From Clostridioides difficile (GTDB lineage: Bacteria; Bacillota; Clostridia; Peptostreptococcales; Peptostreptococcaceae): DNA of 64,000 bases. The DNA lies in NCBI GenBank assembly GCA_012955965.1, contig JABBZI010000010.1, positions 62,001-126,000 of the forward strand. Direction: 5' to 3'. Positions within the stretch are counted from its first letter, which is position 1; every line of letters begins with the position of its first letter. The notes under the pieces are model-generated. The model was given only the letters and a program-made list of their open reading frames with translations. It did no database searches and had not been told where the DNA came from. The translations under genes and the position numbers were made by a program. This document shows, piece by piece, positions 17,492-26,808 of the stretch.

Positions 17492-17893
17492 GTGGATAAC
17501 ATAGAATTGTTAAAGTTGGCGGAAAATGCCAGACAACATTCTTATGCTCCTTACTCTAGTTTTAGAGTGGGTGCAGCTCTTTTAACTAAGAGTGGTAAAG
17601 TTTATACTGGGTGTAATATTGAATGTGCATCATTAGGTGGGACAAATTGTGCAGAAAGAACAGCTATTTTTAAAGCAGTATCAGAAGGTGACAAAGATAT
17701 ATATAAAATAGCTATAGCAAGTGATAACTCAGAAAATAATGAGCAGACATATCCTTGTGGAATATGCAGACAGGTAATTATAGAGTTTGGTTCTGATATA
17801 AAAATAATAACAGGATATACTAAAGGAGAGGTTTTTGAGCACGATATAAAAGATTTGTTGCCAAACTATTTCTCTGGAAATGATTTAAAATAG
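17492..17893 (+). CDS. cdd: Cytidine deaminase
   Basis: Cytoplasmic zinc enzyme of pyrimidine salvage that converts cytidine and deoxycytidine to uridine forms. It has 133 residues, normal for the tetrameric type. The active site is Cys53-Ala-Glu55 (NCAERTA) and Cys89/Cys92 (PCGICRQ); YAPYSSFRVGAAL is the substrate-binding segment. The start chosen is GTG 17492, 5-6 bases after AGGAGGA; an upstream in-frame TTG at 17471 lacks a site. It precedes era as in Bacillus. Confidence 0.95.
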   Translation: MDNIELLKLAENARQHSYAPYSSFRVGAALLTKSGKVYTGCNIECASLGGTNCAERTAIFKAVSEGDKDIYKIAIASDNSENNEQTYPCGICRQVIIEFGSDIKIITGYTKGEVFEHDIKDLLPNYFSGNDLK

Positions 17894-17958
17894 ATTTAAA
17901 ATATAAACAAATTTAAAATAATTAAAACAAGAAGATAAATAAAGTTAGGAGACAGTTA

Positions 17959-18852
17959 ATGTTCAAATCAGGTTTTGTCAGTATAGTAGGTAGACCTAAT
18001 GTAGGAAAATCTACTTTAATGAATAATGTAGTTGGAGAAAAAATAGCTATAATGAGTGATAAACCTCAAACTACAAGAAATACAATACAAGCAGTATATA
18101 CAGATGAAGAGATGCAGATAGTATTTTTAGATACACCAGGCATTCACAAACCAAAAAATAAATTGGGTGAATTTATGGTGAAGGCAGCAACAGAAGCCTT
18201 TAAAAATGTAGATTTAATATTATTTGTAGTTGATGATTCTAAAAAAATAGGTCCTGGAGATAGAAAGATAATAGAGGACTTGAGAAGTGTTAAAACACCA
18301 ATAATTCTAGTTGTAAACAAAATAGATCAACTAGACCAAAAAGATGAGTTATTTGATATAATCAAAATGTATGATAAAGAAGGTGTTTTTAAAGAAATAG
18401 TACCAATATCAGCATTAAAAGGAAAGAACACGGATACTCTAATAAAAGTTATACAAAATTATTTAGAAGAAGGTCCAAAGTATTTTCCAGATTATATGAT
18501 TACAGACCAACCAGAGAGAGTATTAATAGCAGAACTTATAAGAGAAAAAGTTCTTCACTATCTTAATGATGAAATACCTCATGGTGTAGCTGTTGAAATT
18601 GAAAAAATGAAAGCAAGAAATGATAAAGAAATAGTGGATGTATCTGCTGTAATATATTGTGAAAGAGATTCACATAAAGGAATAATAATAGGAAAGAATG
18701 GTAGGAAGCTAAAAGGAATAGGAAAATCAGCAAGACAAGATATAGAATTGCTTTTAGGTTCACAAATAAATCTTCAATTATGGGTTAAGGTTAAAGAAAA
18801 TTGGAGAAATCTACAAAATTATATAAATAATTTTGGATATAATGATAAATAA
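17959..18852 (+). CDS. era: GTPase Era
   Basis: A ribosome-assembly GTPase that binds the 3' end of 16S rRNA. It has 297 residues. The G domain shows G1 GRPNVGKST (11-19), G3 DTPGIHKP and G4 NKID. The C-terminal KH domain carries GIIIGKNGRKLKGIG. ATG with TTAGGAG upstream. Backbone position between cdd and recO. Confidence 0.97.
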   Translation: MFKSGFVSIVGRPNVGKSTLMNNVVGEKIAIMSDKPQTTRNTIQAVYTDEEMQIVFLDTPGIHKPKNKLGEFMVKAATEAFKNVDLILFVVDDSKKIGPGDRKIIEDLRSVKTPIILVVNKIDQLDQKDELFDIIKMYDKEGVFKEIVPISALKGKNTDTLIKVIQNYLEEGPKYFPDYMITDQPERVLIAELIREKVLHYLNDEIPHGVAVEIEKMKARNDKEIVDVSAVIYCERDSHKGIIIGKNGRKLKGIGKSARQDIELLLGSQINLQLWVKVKENWRNLQNYINNFGYNDK

Positions 18853-18863
18853 AGGTGGGTTAT

Positions 18864-20243
18864 ATGGATAGGAAACTGGATGCTTCCCAAGATTTATTAT
18901 ATGAAGTAAAATCATTAATTGATAATAATAAAGTATTGGAGTTAAGAGAATTAATAGAGGAATATCATATAATTGATATATTCGATATAATGGAAAATTT
19001 AGAGGAAGATAAGAAAATTCAATTATTTGAAGTACTTCCTTTAGATATGGCATCTTCTATATTAGAAGAAGGTAGTGTAGAGTTTTTTATTAGTATTTTG
19101 TCTAAGCTTGATGTAGAACATTCAAAAAATATACTTGAACTTATGTCTCTTGGAGATATGGCAGATAAATTAAGTGAGCTTGAAGAAGAAGAGAGAGAAC
19201 ATATAATAAATCTTTTAAATCAAGAAAATGCTGAGTATGTAAAAGAACTATTATTCTACGATGAAGACTCTGCTGGTGGAACAATGACTACTGGATATAT
19301 ATCTATAAACAAAGACATGACAGCTCTTGAAGCTATAGACCATATGAGAGAAGAAGCTGAAGAAGCTGAAACTATTTATTATATATATGTGGTGGATGAT
19401 GAAGAAAAACTAGTTGGAGTATTATCATTAAGAGAATTAATAATAGCAAGAGATGCAAATATAGTAGAAGAATTAATGAGTGAAAATATAATCTCTGTTT
19501 ATGTTGACGAAGATAGAGAAGAAGCAGTTAGATTAGTATCTAAATACAATTTAATAGCAATTCCAGTAGTGGATAGACAAGAAAAATTAAAAGGAATAAT
19601 AACAGTAGATGATATAATCGATGTAATGGAAGAAGAAGCAACAGAAGACATGTATAAATTTGCAGGAAGTTCAGAACATGAAAGAGAAGTTGCTGAAAAA
19701 GAAAATCCTACATTGAAAGAGCAGATAATATCAGCACTTAGAGGAAGATTACCTTGGTTGATTATTACATTAATAGGAGGATTGTTGGCTTCCTTAATAC
19801 TTTCTAACTTAGATTATATAATGAATCCTGTATATGCTCCACTAGTGTTTTTTATACCAGTAGTAATAGGTATGGGTGGAAATATTGGAACTCAATCATC
19901 ATCCGTTACAGTAATAACATTATCTAATAAAGATTTAAATTTTAGTAATGTGGTAAGAGAAGGTATTGTAGGAATTATTACAGGTCTTTTGTGTAGTATA
20001 ATAACTGGTATTGTAATTTACTTTGTTATGAGGAAATTAGATATTGTACTAATTGTTTCAATATCATTATTTATAAATATGGTTTTGGGTGCAACAATAG
20101 GTGCATTTATGCCTGTTCTATTAAAAAAAATGGATGCAGACCCATCTACAGTTTCATCACCAATTATATCTACAGCTCTTGATATAACTGGCATAGCAGT
20201 TTACTTTATAATAACAACGGCATTATTGTCAAAAATTGTTTAA
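18864..20243 (+). CDS. mgtE: Magnesium transporter MgtE
   Basis: A membrane magnesium channel/transporter, 459 residues. It has an N-terminal superhelical domain (about 1-130), two CBS domains (about 135-255), a connecting helix, and five transmembrane helices (about 285-459). The IGMGGNIGTQSSSVTVITLS segment and the Asp in GATIGAFMPVLLKKMDADP are typical. ATG 18864 is preceded by AAAGGTGGG; the GTG at 18855 lies in that site. It begins 11 bases after era, so era and mgtE are probably co-transcribed. No magnesium riboswitch precedes it. Confidence 0.95.
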   Translation: MDRKLDASQDLLYEVKSLIDNNKVLELRELIEEYHIIDIFDIMENLEEDKKIQLFEVLPLDMASSILEEGSVEFFISILSKLDVEHSKNILELMSLGDMADKLSELEEEEREHIINLLNQENAEYVKELLFYDEDSAGGTMTTGYISINKDMTALEAIDHMREEAEEAETIYYIYVVDDEEKLVGVLSLRELIIARDANIVEELMSENIISVYVDEDREEAVRLVSKYNLIAIPVVDRQEKLKGIITVDDIIDVMEEEATEDMYKFAGSSEHEREVAEKENPTLKEQIISALRGRLPWLIITLIGGLLASLILSNLDYIMNPVYAPLVFFIPVVIGMGGNIGTQSSSVTVITLSNKDLNFSNVVREGIVGIITGLLCSIITGIVIYFVMRKLDIVLIVSISLFINMVLGATIGAFMPVLLKKMDADPSTVSSPIISTALDITGIAVYFIITTALLSKIV

Positions 20244-20263
20244 TAACTTTATGTATGATTTAT

Positions 20264-20311
20264 CCTCTTCTTACTAAAAATATAAGTATAAATGTAAGAA
20301 GGGGGTTTTTT
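20264..20311 (+). terminator. Terminator after mgtE overlapping the yqzL ribosome binding site
   Basis: An 11-bp stem, CCTCTTCTTAC (20264-20274) with GTAAGAAGGGG (20294-20304), one T-G pair, followed by GTTTTTT. The 3' arm contains GAAGGGGG, the only ribosome binding site for yqzL (ATG 20316). Folding would both end mgtE transcripts and hide the site in readthrough transcripts. Confidence 0.75.
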
Positions 20312-20315
20312 AAAA

Positions 20316-20471
20316 ATGAACAATATAAGTTGGGAAGTTTTTAAAAAAACAGGTAGTATAGATGCATATCTATATTTCTGTGATTGCAAAAACATACATG
20401 AAGAAATTGAAGAAGTAAGGGAGAAAAAAGAAGACGATGATAATCCTGAACACCCAGGGGATAGTACTTAA
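20316..20471 (+). CDS. yqzL: YqzL-like small protein
   Basis: A 51-residue product starting [20 protein letters not shown] and ending in a charged, Glu/Asp-rich tail. The W-x-VF-xx-TG-xID-x-YL pattern and the position just before recO match the small YqzL family of Bacillus and Clostridium; its function is unknown. Here the tail is extended and includes [12 protein letters not shown]. The last 35 bases overlap the start of recO in another frame, so the two genes are translationally coupled. Confidence 0.8.
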   Translation: MNNISWEVFKKTGSIDAYLYFCDCKNIHEEIEEVREKKEDDDNPEHPGDST

Positions 20472-21210
20472 AGCTATAAGGTACAAGGAAAGTGACGTAA
20501 TACTTACACTATTTACAAGGAAACTTGGAAAGGTATCTGCAATAGCAAAAGGAGCTAAAAAAAATAAGAGCTCCTTACTTTCATCATCACAGTTATTTTC
20601 TTATAGCAATTTTACCTTAAAAAAACAAGGTAATATGTACAAGGTTACTCAAAGTGAAATAATAAAAAGTTTTTATAATATATCCTATGATATAGAAGCA
20701 TTTTCTTATGCTACATATATTACAAAATTAGTTGAGAATTCTATACTTGAAAATCAGACTAATAATAGGTTGTTTATATTACTTGCACAGACATTGTACT
20801 TGTATACACAGGAGAATACAGATAATAGGTTTATAACAGCAGCATTCGAGTTGAAATTTTTAGACTATATAGGATTTAAACCTATAGTAAATAAATGCAT
20901 TAATTGTGAATGTAAAATTTTACAAAATTCTATGTTTAATATCTATGAAGGTGGTATACTATGTAGTAAGTGTAGTAAACTTTTTGATAATAATATAAAA
21001 TTAGACTTAACAACTGTAAGTCTTATGGAATATGTATTAAATAATGATATTTTAACATGTAGTAAAGCTAAAGTATCAAAATATATAACACATGAGCTTG
21101 AAAATATTCTAGATAAGTATTTGAAAGTTTATGTTGATAATATTAATTTTAAATCATTACACGTATTACAAAGTGTAAAAAACAATAAGGGAGTGGATAA
21201 TGATGAGTAG
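20437..21210 (+). CDS. recO: DNA repair protein RecO
   Basis: A recombination mediator that loads RecA with RecR. It has 257 residues. The N-terminal OB fold (1-80; [29 protein letters not shown]) is followed by a helical part and a zinc ribbon (CINCECK and CSKCSK, about 155-182). ATG 20437 lies inside yqzL; GGGAG upstream gives a modest ribosome binding site, as expected for coupled translation. Its end overlaps the start of the DUF4342 gene by 11 bases. Confidence 0.94.
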   Translation: MIILNTQGIVLKAIRYKESDVILTLFTRKLGKVSAIAKGAKKNKSSLLSSSQLFSYSNFTLKKQGNMYKVTQSEIIKSFYNISYDIEAFSYATYITKLVENSILENQTNNRLFILLAQTLYLYTQENTDNRFITAAFELKFLDYIGFKPIVNKCINCECKILQNSMFNIYEGGILCSKCSKLFDNNIKLDLTTVSLMEYVLNNDILTCSKAKVSKYITHELENILDKYLKVYVDNINFKSLHVLQSVKNNKGVDNDE

Positions 21211-21802
21211 TAATATAACTATTGAAATGGTTGATTCAGTCTTTGAAAGAGTTCCAGGAGCAACTTATGCAGAAGCAAAAGAAGCATTAGTAGTATGCAA
21301 TGGAGATGTAATTGAGGCAGTAATATATTTAGAAAATAAAAAAAATACTTGTAATTGTAAAGCAAAATCTGCTAAAGAGACTATGGAAGAAGTGTTTGGT
21401 AAGGATGGAGAAAATATAAAACTTCAACTAAAAGAGCTTCTTAGAAAAAGTAGTGTAGTAAGAGTAATAGTAGAAAAAGATGGAAAAACTATGATGAACA
21501 TTCCTCTAACAGTTGGGGTTGTTGGATTAGCTTTTGTTCCATTAGCTACCCTAGTAGGTTTATCTGCTGCTGTTATAAGTAAATATCGTATAAAAGTTCA
21601 AAATGAAGAAGATGGAGAAATTGTAGACTTAGGTGAGTTGAATGAAGAAAAGCTTCATGTTTTGAAGAATATGATAACTAATGCTGCTAAAGATGTGAAG
21701 GATGTAGTAGTTGACAAAAAAGAAGATGATAAAGATGTAACTGCTGACCTTATGAAAGAAGAATTTGAAAAGAATAAAGAAGACGAAGACGAAAATAAAT
21801 AG
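21200..21802 (+). CDS. DUF4342 protein with an N-terminal UBA-like domain
   Basis: 200 residues. The first 50 ([34 protein letters not shown]) resemble a UBA/TS-N-like three-helix domain. The middle ([38 protein letters not shown]) is the DUF4342 core with one hydrophobic, probably membrane-associated segment. The C-terminal 50 residues are highly charged. Function unknown. It overlaps recO and uses AAGGGAG as its site; ATG 21200 or 21203 are both possible. Conservation beside recO and glyQ hints at a role in translation or membrane stress, but this is only context. Confidence 0.75.
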   Translation: MMSSNITIEMVDSVFERVPGATYAEAKEALVVCNGDVIEAVIYLENKKNTCNCKAKSAKETMEEVFGKDGENIKLQLKELLRKSSVVRVIVEKDGKTMMNIPLTVGVVGLAFVPLATLVGLSAAVISKYRIKVQNEEDGEIVDLGELNEEKLHVLKNMITNAAKDVKDVVVDKKEDDKDVTADLMKEEFEKNKEDEDENK

Positions 21803-21859
21803 ATATAAAGTGACTTTTAAAAAATGAAGAGAAGATAATTATAAGAATTATCACTAACA

Positions 21860-21888
21860 TTGACAAATTTTATAGAATTTGATATTCT
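21860..21888 (+). promoter_or_regulatory. Promoter upstream of glyQ
   Basis: A perfect TTGACA (21860-21865), a 17-base spacer and TATTCT (21883-21888). It would start transcription near 21895, just before the hairpin at 21915. Confidence 0.6.
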
Positions 21889-21914
21889 AAAAGTTGTAGA
21901 AGAACTATTAAAAT

Positions 21915-21945
21915 AGCCTTTCGTGTAGACGAGAGGCTTTATTGT
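21915..21945 (+). terminator. Terminator-like hairpin in the glyQ leader
   Basis: A 10-bp stem AGCCTTTCGT / ACGAGAGGCT (one T-G pair) with a GTAG loop, followed by TTATT. It lies between the promoter at 21860 and the glyQ ribosome binding site, so it may end the DUF4342 transcript and also attenuate glyQS. No T-box consensus was found. Confidence 0.6.
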
Positions 21946-21961
21946 TATAGGAGGGATTTTT

Positions 21962-22840
21962 ATGAATTTTCAAGAGATGATACTAGCGTTGCAAAAATAC
22001 TGGTCAAAGCAAGGTTGTATCATGATGCAACCTTATGATATTGAAAAAGGTGCAGGAACTATGAATCCAAATACTTTTTTAAGATCATTAGGACCTGAGC
22101 CTTGGCAAGTATGTTATGTAGAGCCTTCAAGAAGACCAGCAGATGGAAGATATGGTGAAAACCCAAACAGACTATATCAACATCATCAGTTCCAAGTTAT
22201 ATTAAAGCCATCTCCAGATAATATACAAGAGTTGTATTTGGAAAGTCTAAAAGAAATTGGGATTGACCCAAGTGAGCATGATATAAGATTTGTTGAAGAC
22301 AACTGGGAAGCTGCTACAGTTGGTGCTTGGGGACTTGGATGGGAAGTTTGGCTAGATGGTATGGAAATAACTCAATTTACGTATTTCCAACAAGTAGGTA
22401 ATATTGAATGTGAGCTTGAGACAGGAGAAATTACATATGGATTAGAAAGATTAGCTATGTACATTCAAGAAGTTGATAGTGTTTATGATTTAAAATGGAA
22501 TGATAAAATAACTTATGGTGAAGTATTTAATAAAGCTGAGTATGAAAACTCAATGTATGCGTTTGAATTATGTGATGCAGATATGTTGTTTAATCTGTTT
22601 GATATATATGAAAAAGAAGCATTAAGACTTATGGAAAAAGGACTTGTAATACCTTCATATGATTATGTATTAAAATGTTCTCATGCATTTAATACATTGG
22701 ATGCAAGAGGCGCAATAGGTGTTAGTCAAAGAGCGTCATTTATAGGTAGAGTTAGAAATATGGCAAAGACTGTTGCAGAAACTTTTGTAAAACAAAGAGA
22801 AGAAATGGGATTCCCTCTTTTAAAGGACGGTGACAAATAA
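21962..22840 (+). CDS. glyQ: Glycyl-tRNA synthetase alpha subunit
   Basis: Catalytic subunit of the tetrameric bacterial GlyRS, which charges tRNA-Gly. It has 292 residues. The start [19 protein letters not shown] and the segments [17 protein letters not shown] and YFQQVGNIE are diagnostic. ATG with AGGAGGGA upstream. Its stop overlaps the glyS start by one base (TAATG), so the subunits are translationally coupled. Confidence 0.98.
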   Translation: MNFQEMILALQKYWSKQGCIMMQPYDIEKGAGTMNPNTFLRSLGPEPWQVCYVEPSRRPADGRYGENPNRLYQHHQFQVILKPSPDNIQELYLESLKEIGIDPSEHDIRFVEDNWEAATVGAWGLGWEVWLDGMEITQFTYFQQVGNIECELETGEITYGLERLAMYIQEVDSVYDLKWNDKITYGEVFNKAEYENSMYAFELCDADMLFNLFDIYEKEALRLMEKGLVIPSYDYVLKCSHAFNTLDARGAIGVSQRASFIGRVRNMAKTVAETFVKQREEMGFPLLKDGDK

Positions 22841-24906
22841 TGAAAAATTATCTTTTATTTGAAATCGGTGTTGAAGAAATGCCATCTAGATTTGTGGGCA
22901 GTACACTAGAACAATTAAAAAACAATCTTAACAAATTATTTGATGAAAATAGAATATCTTTTGACAAAATAAGTGCATATGGTACACCAAGAAGACTGAC
23001 TTTAGTAGTTGAAGGATTGAGTGATAAACAAAGTGATTTAGAAGAAGAAATAAAAGGTCCTGCTAAGAAAATTGCTGTTGATGCGGAAAATAATTTAACA
23101 AAGCCAGCTTTAGGATTTATAAAAAGCAAAGGATTGAGTGAATCTGATATATACTTTAAACAAGTTGGTAAAGATGAATATATCTTTGCTACTATAAAAC
23201 AAGCTGGAAAAGAGACTTCAGAAGTATTAAAAGATATATTACCAGAGACTATAAAATCTGTAGTATTCCCAAAAGCTATGCGTTGGGGAGGTAAAAATCT
23301 TAAATTTGCAAGACCTATAAGATGGATAGTTACATTGTTAAATGACAAGGTATTAGAGTTTGATTTAGAAGGAATAATATCTTCTAATATAACAAAAGGC
23401 CATAGATTCTTAGGAGAAAGTACAATAGAAGTTAATTCTATAGAAGATTATCTTGAGAAATTAGAAAAAAATTATATAGTTTTGGACCAAAATAAGAGAA
23501 AAGAAATTATAAGAAAACAATGTATAGAAGTTGCAAATTCTTTAGGTGGAGAAGTTGAATTTGATGAAGATTTATTAGAAGAAGTAACTTACCTAGTTGA
23601 GTATCCAACTGCTTTTTATGGAGAGTTTGATACAGATTATATAAAGTTACCAAAAGAAGTTGTTATAACTCCTATGAAACAACATCAAAGATATTTCCCA
23701 GTGCTTAAAGAAGGAAAACTGTTACCTAACTTTATAGCTGTTAGAAATGGTGATTCTTACAGAATAGATAATGTTAAAGCTGGAAACGAAAAGGTTTTAG
23801 AAGCAAGACTAGCAGATGCTTTATTTTTCTATAGAGAAGATACTAAGAGAAACTTAGAAAGTTATATAGAAAAATTAAAAACTGTTGTATTCCAAGTAAA
23901 ACTAGGAACTATTTATGATAAAACTTTAAGACTTGAAAAATTAAGTGCTGATATACTTGATAGTTTAGGTTTAGTAGACGAAAAGACAGATGCTATGAGA
24001 GCTGCTAAGTTATGTAAAGCAGATTTAGTCACTGGAATGGTAGGAGAATTTGACGAATTACAAGGTTTTATGGGAAAAGAATATGCAAAAGTTGGAGGAG
24101 AAAATGATATTGTAAGTGAAGCCATTTTTGAACATTATCTTCCAAGATTTGCAGGAGATATACTTCCTAAAACTAATTCAGGGGTTGCCTTATCAATAGC
24201 TGATAAATTGGATTCAATAGCAGGTTTCTTTGCTATAGGAATACAACCAACAGGTTCTCAAGACCCATATGCTTTAAGAAGACAAGCTTTAGGTATACTT
24301 AGTATACTAATGGATAGAAAAGTTGCTGTAGATATAAAAGTGCTTATTGAACATGCTTTAGATAATTATTCTGAATTAGACTTTAACAAAGAAGAAGTTG
24401 TTGAACAAATAATGAATTTCTTCAATGAGAGAGTAAAAAATCTGTTTAAAGATTTAGGAATAAGATATGATGTTGTTGATGCTGTATTAAGTTCTGATAT
24501 AAATGATGTTTCTGATATGCATATGAGAGCATTAGAGCTTAATAATTGGATAGAAAAGGATGAGTTAGTGGAGATGCTTACTGCATTTAATAGAGTTTCT
24601 ACTTTAGCTCAAAAAGCAGAGTGTGATAAAGTTGACGAATCATTATTGAAAGAAGATGCAGAAATAAAACTTTACAATGAGTTTAAACAAGTAAAGGTAA
24701 AAGTTAAGGAATTATTGAAAGATAAGAAATATGGTGTTGCCTTGGATGAGTTTGCATCTTTAAGACCAGTAGTTGATAACTTATTTGATTCAGTTATGGT
24801 CATGGATAATGATGAAGCTATCAAGAATAATAGACTTGGTTTACTTAAACAAATATATGATACTATGTTAGAGATTTGTGATTTATCTAAAATAGTTTAT
24901 AAATAA
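22840..24906 (+). CDS. glyS: Glycyl-tRNA synthetase beta subunit
   Basis: 688 residues, normal length. It begins LLFEIGVEEMPSRFV; an HD-like central region contains TPMKQHQRYFPV and LPRFAGDILP, and the C-terminal anticodon-binding DALR-type domain includes FFNERVKNLF and FNRVSTLAQK. It pairs with GlyQ for tRNA-Gly recognition. The 1-base overlap with glyQ indicates coupled translation. In Bacillus ccpN follows; here a long accessory block intervenes. Confidence 0.98.
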   Translation: MKNYLLFEIGVEEMPSRFVGSTLEQLKNNLNKLFDENRISFDKISAYGTPRRLTLVVEGLSDKQSDLEEEIKGPAKKIAVDAENNLTKPALGFIKSKGLSESDIYFKQVGKDEYIFATIKQAGKETSEVLKDILPETIKSVVFPKAMRWGGKNLKFARPIRWIVTLLNDKVLEFDLEGIISSNITKGHRFLGESTIEVNSIEDYLEKLEKNYIVLDQNKRKEIIRKQCIEVANSLGGEVEFDEDLLEEVTYLVEYPTAFYGEFDTDYIKLPKEVVITPMKQHQRYFPVLKEGKLLPNFIAVRNGDSYRIDNVKAGNEKVLEARLADALFFYREDTKRNLESYIEKLKTVVFQVKLGTIYDKTLRLEKLSADILDSLGLVDEKTDAMRAAKLCKADLVTGMVGEFDELQGFMGKEYAKVGGENDIVSEAIFEHYLPRFAGDILPKTNSGVALSIADKLDSIAGFFAIGIQPTGSQDPYALRRQALGILSILMDRKVAVDIKVLIEHALDNYSELDFNKEEVVEQIMNFFNERVKNLFKDLGIRYDVVDAVLSSDINDVSDMHMRALELNNWIEKDELVEMLTAFNRVSTLAQKAECDKVDESLLKEDAEIKLYNEFKQVKVKVKELLKDKKYGVALDEFASLRPVVDNLFDSVMVMDNDEAIKNNRLGLLKQIYDTMLEICDLSKIVYK

Positions 24907-24925
24907 GAAAATTTAAATTACTTAT

Positions 24926-24960
24926 AAAAAATGAGATAGCTTATAACTATCTCATTTTTT
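24926..24960. terminator. Bidirectional terminator between glyS and the reductase gene
   Basis: Stem AAAAAATGAGATAG / CTATCTCATTTTTT with a short loop (CTTATAA). A-rich and T-rich arms allow use by both converging genes. Confidence 0.88.
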
Positions 24961-24978
24961 ATAAGCAAACATAATAAA

Positions 24979-26526
24979 TTATATCTTATACTTATCAGTT
25001 ATTTTGTTTAAAATATCACTATCAGAATTTATCCATTCATAAAAATCTCCTGAAGAAACTTCAGATATTTTATAAAGCATTTCAGGAATATCACTAGCTT
25101 TAAAATCATCTATAGATTTTCCTAATTTAGTCTTGCCTATTTCAAAACTGCCTCCAACAAACAATTCAAATGTATCTGTAGATACTCCATCAACACTCTT
25201 CTTTTTACCACATAAACCGATACTACCAACTTGATGAACACCACAGGAATTTAAGCATCCTGATATATATAATTTTGGTGCTTTATTTAAAACTTCTTCA
25301 TTATTTTGCAATCTAAAGTAATCTATGATTTCATGTAACATTCTCTGACTGTTTTGTATACCCATTTGACATATTGGGACGCCTATACAAGATATGCTTT
25401 GTTCTAATTGAGAATTACAACTAATAGTCTCACTTATCTCCAATATTCTTTTTGCTTCATTTCCATTTAAATTTAAGATGTATAATCCCTCTGTCATTCC
25501 TAGTCTAATCATAGGGGACTCAATATTATCTAATTCTTGAAGTAAAATACTTAAATCCTTTGTCGACAATATACCTCCAACAGGATGTATATATACAGTG
25601 TATAAACCATCTTGTTTTTGATGTATCAATCTAGAATCCTGTACATCTATTTTAACACCAGGTTTTGAGTAATCTATTTCTTCAACATTGAGTTCAAAGT
25701 TATCTTTTTCTTTCTCTAATTTATAGTATTCTTTAAATTTTTCTAAAAATAGTTCCTCACCAAGTGCTTCTACCATATATCTAACCCTAGCTTTATTTTT
25801 ATTTTCATAATTACCATAAGCCATAAAAAACTTAATCATACCTTTAACACAGTATAGTGCATCTTTAGGTTTTATAAGTTCATCAAGTTCTAAAGCTACC
25901 TTAGGTTGTTTACCTAAACCTCCACCTAAGAAGACTCTAAAATAAGGGTTGCCATTCTTTAAAGTAGCTACAAATCCTAAATCCTGTATGCTACAGTGAG
26001 CAGTATCTGTATAGCAACTAGAATAAGAAACTTTTAATTTTCTAGGTAAATTATATGTAGTAGCGTTTTTGATAAAATACTTATCAGTAGCAACTGCATA
26101 TGGAGTAACATCAAAGGCTTCATCAGGGTCAACTCCAGATAATGGAGATAATCCGACATTTCTAGGATAATTACCACCACCACCTCTAGTAAATATGTCG
26201 TTTTTTATTCCCTCTTCCATAACATCAACAATAGAATCTATAGATAAATCATGTAATTGTATAGCTTGTCTAGTTGTTAAATGTATCTTATTCAAATCAT
26301 GTTTAATAGCCATTTCATAAATTTTATTAAGTTGACATTTAGATAAAACTCCAGCAGATACTCTAAGTCTTATCATAAAAGACTTTTTGTCCCTTTGAGC
26401 ATAAACTCCATATCCACCAGAAAAGCCTTTATATTGTATTTTATTTATCTCCTCATCTAAGAACTTTGAAGAATATTCTTTAAAGTTAGGTAGTTCATTT
26501 AACAATTTTTTCTTAAAATTATCCAT
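24979..26526 (-). CDS. Nitrite/sulfite reductase-like siroheme [4Fe-4S] protein
   Basis: 515 residues, the size of ferredoxin-dependent nitrite/sulfite reductases. Two ferredoxin-like half domains and two catalytic half domains are arranged as in the family. The siroheme/cluster cysteines are Cys380, Cys386, Cys424 and Cys428 (CIGVPIC ... GCLNSC), the C-x5-C ... C-x3-C signature; TRQAIQLHDL and RGGGGNYPRNVG are the anion/siroheme-binding segments. Electrons would come from ferredoxin. Whether it reduces nitrite, sulfite or another substrate cannot be read from sequence. It stands alone, with no siroheme-synthesis or transporter genes beside it. ATG with GAGGTGAT upstream. Confidence 0.88.
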   Translation of the reverse strand: MDNFKKKLLNELPNFKEYSSKFLDEEINKIQYKGFSGGYGVYAQRDKKSFMIRLRVSAGVLSKCQLNKIYEMAIKHDLNKIHLTTRQAIQLHDLSIDSIVDVMEEGIKNDIFTRGGGGNYPRNVGLSPLSGVDPDEAFDVTPYAVATDKYFIKNATTYNLPRKLKVSYSSCYTDTAHCSIQDLGFVATLKNGNPYFRVFLGGGLGKQPKVALELDELIKPKDALYCVKGMIKFFMAYGNYENKNKARVRYMVEALGEELFLEKFKEYYKLEKEKDNFELNVEEIDYSKPGVKIDVQDSRLIHQKQDGLYTVYIHPVGGILSTKDLSILLQELDNIESPMIRLGMTEGLYILNLNGNEAKRILEISETISCNSQLEQSISCIGVPICQMGIQNSQRMLHEIIDYFRLQNNEEVLNKAPKLYISGCLNSCGVHQVGSIGLCGKKKSVDGVSTDTFELFVGGSFEIGKTKLGKSIDDFKASDIPEMLYKISEVSSGDFYEWINSDSDILNKITDKYKI

Positions 26527-26673
26527 TATATCACCTCGTTATTAGTCTTGTATAAAACTGATTCTATTGTATAATAGAGATATATATTATTATTATCTAG
26601 ATAGGATAAAAATATAACAGAACAATATTGTTGAGATAAAAAATAAATAAGACATAGTAAGTATTTTGTTTTT

Positions 26674-26712
26674 ATTTTATAAAATAAGTATAATATTTTT
26701 GTTTTATAAAAT
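26674..26712. repeat. Paired AT-rich palindromes upstream of the IclR gene
   Basis: ATTTTATAAAAT (26674-26685) and GTTTTATAAAAT (26701-26712), starts 27 bases apart, about 100 bases before the iclR-type gene. A further palindrome AACAATATTGTT lies near 26620. They could be operators, but base composition makes chance occurrence likely. Confidence 0.3.
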
Positions 26713-26808
26713 ATAATTAAGATAAATAGATAATTTTGTAATTTTAATATATAATGTTTAGTAGAGTGTTGAAATAGCACTTAATATTCGCAGGAGGAGT
26801 ATTTGTAT

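Noticed and set aside
18841-18863. Magnesium riboswitch (M-box) before mgtE
   Set aside because: mgtE begins 11 bases after era, leaving no room for one.
21803-21961. T-box riboswitch before glyQ
   Set aside because: The region is too short from the likely start (about 67 bases) and lacks the conserved T-box sequence and specifier loop.
22848-23348. 166-codon open frame on the minus strand
   Set aside because: Antisense shadow of glyS, whose own frame is fully conserved there.
26526-26780. 84-codon open frame on the minus strand
   Set aside because: Composition is Ile/Leu/Tyr/Lys-rich as expected from random AT-rich DNA, it has no ribosome binding site, and it covers the upstream region of the reductase gene.
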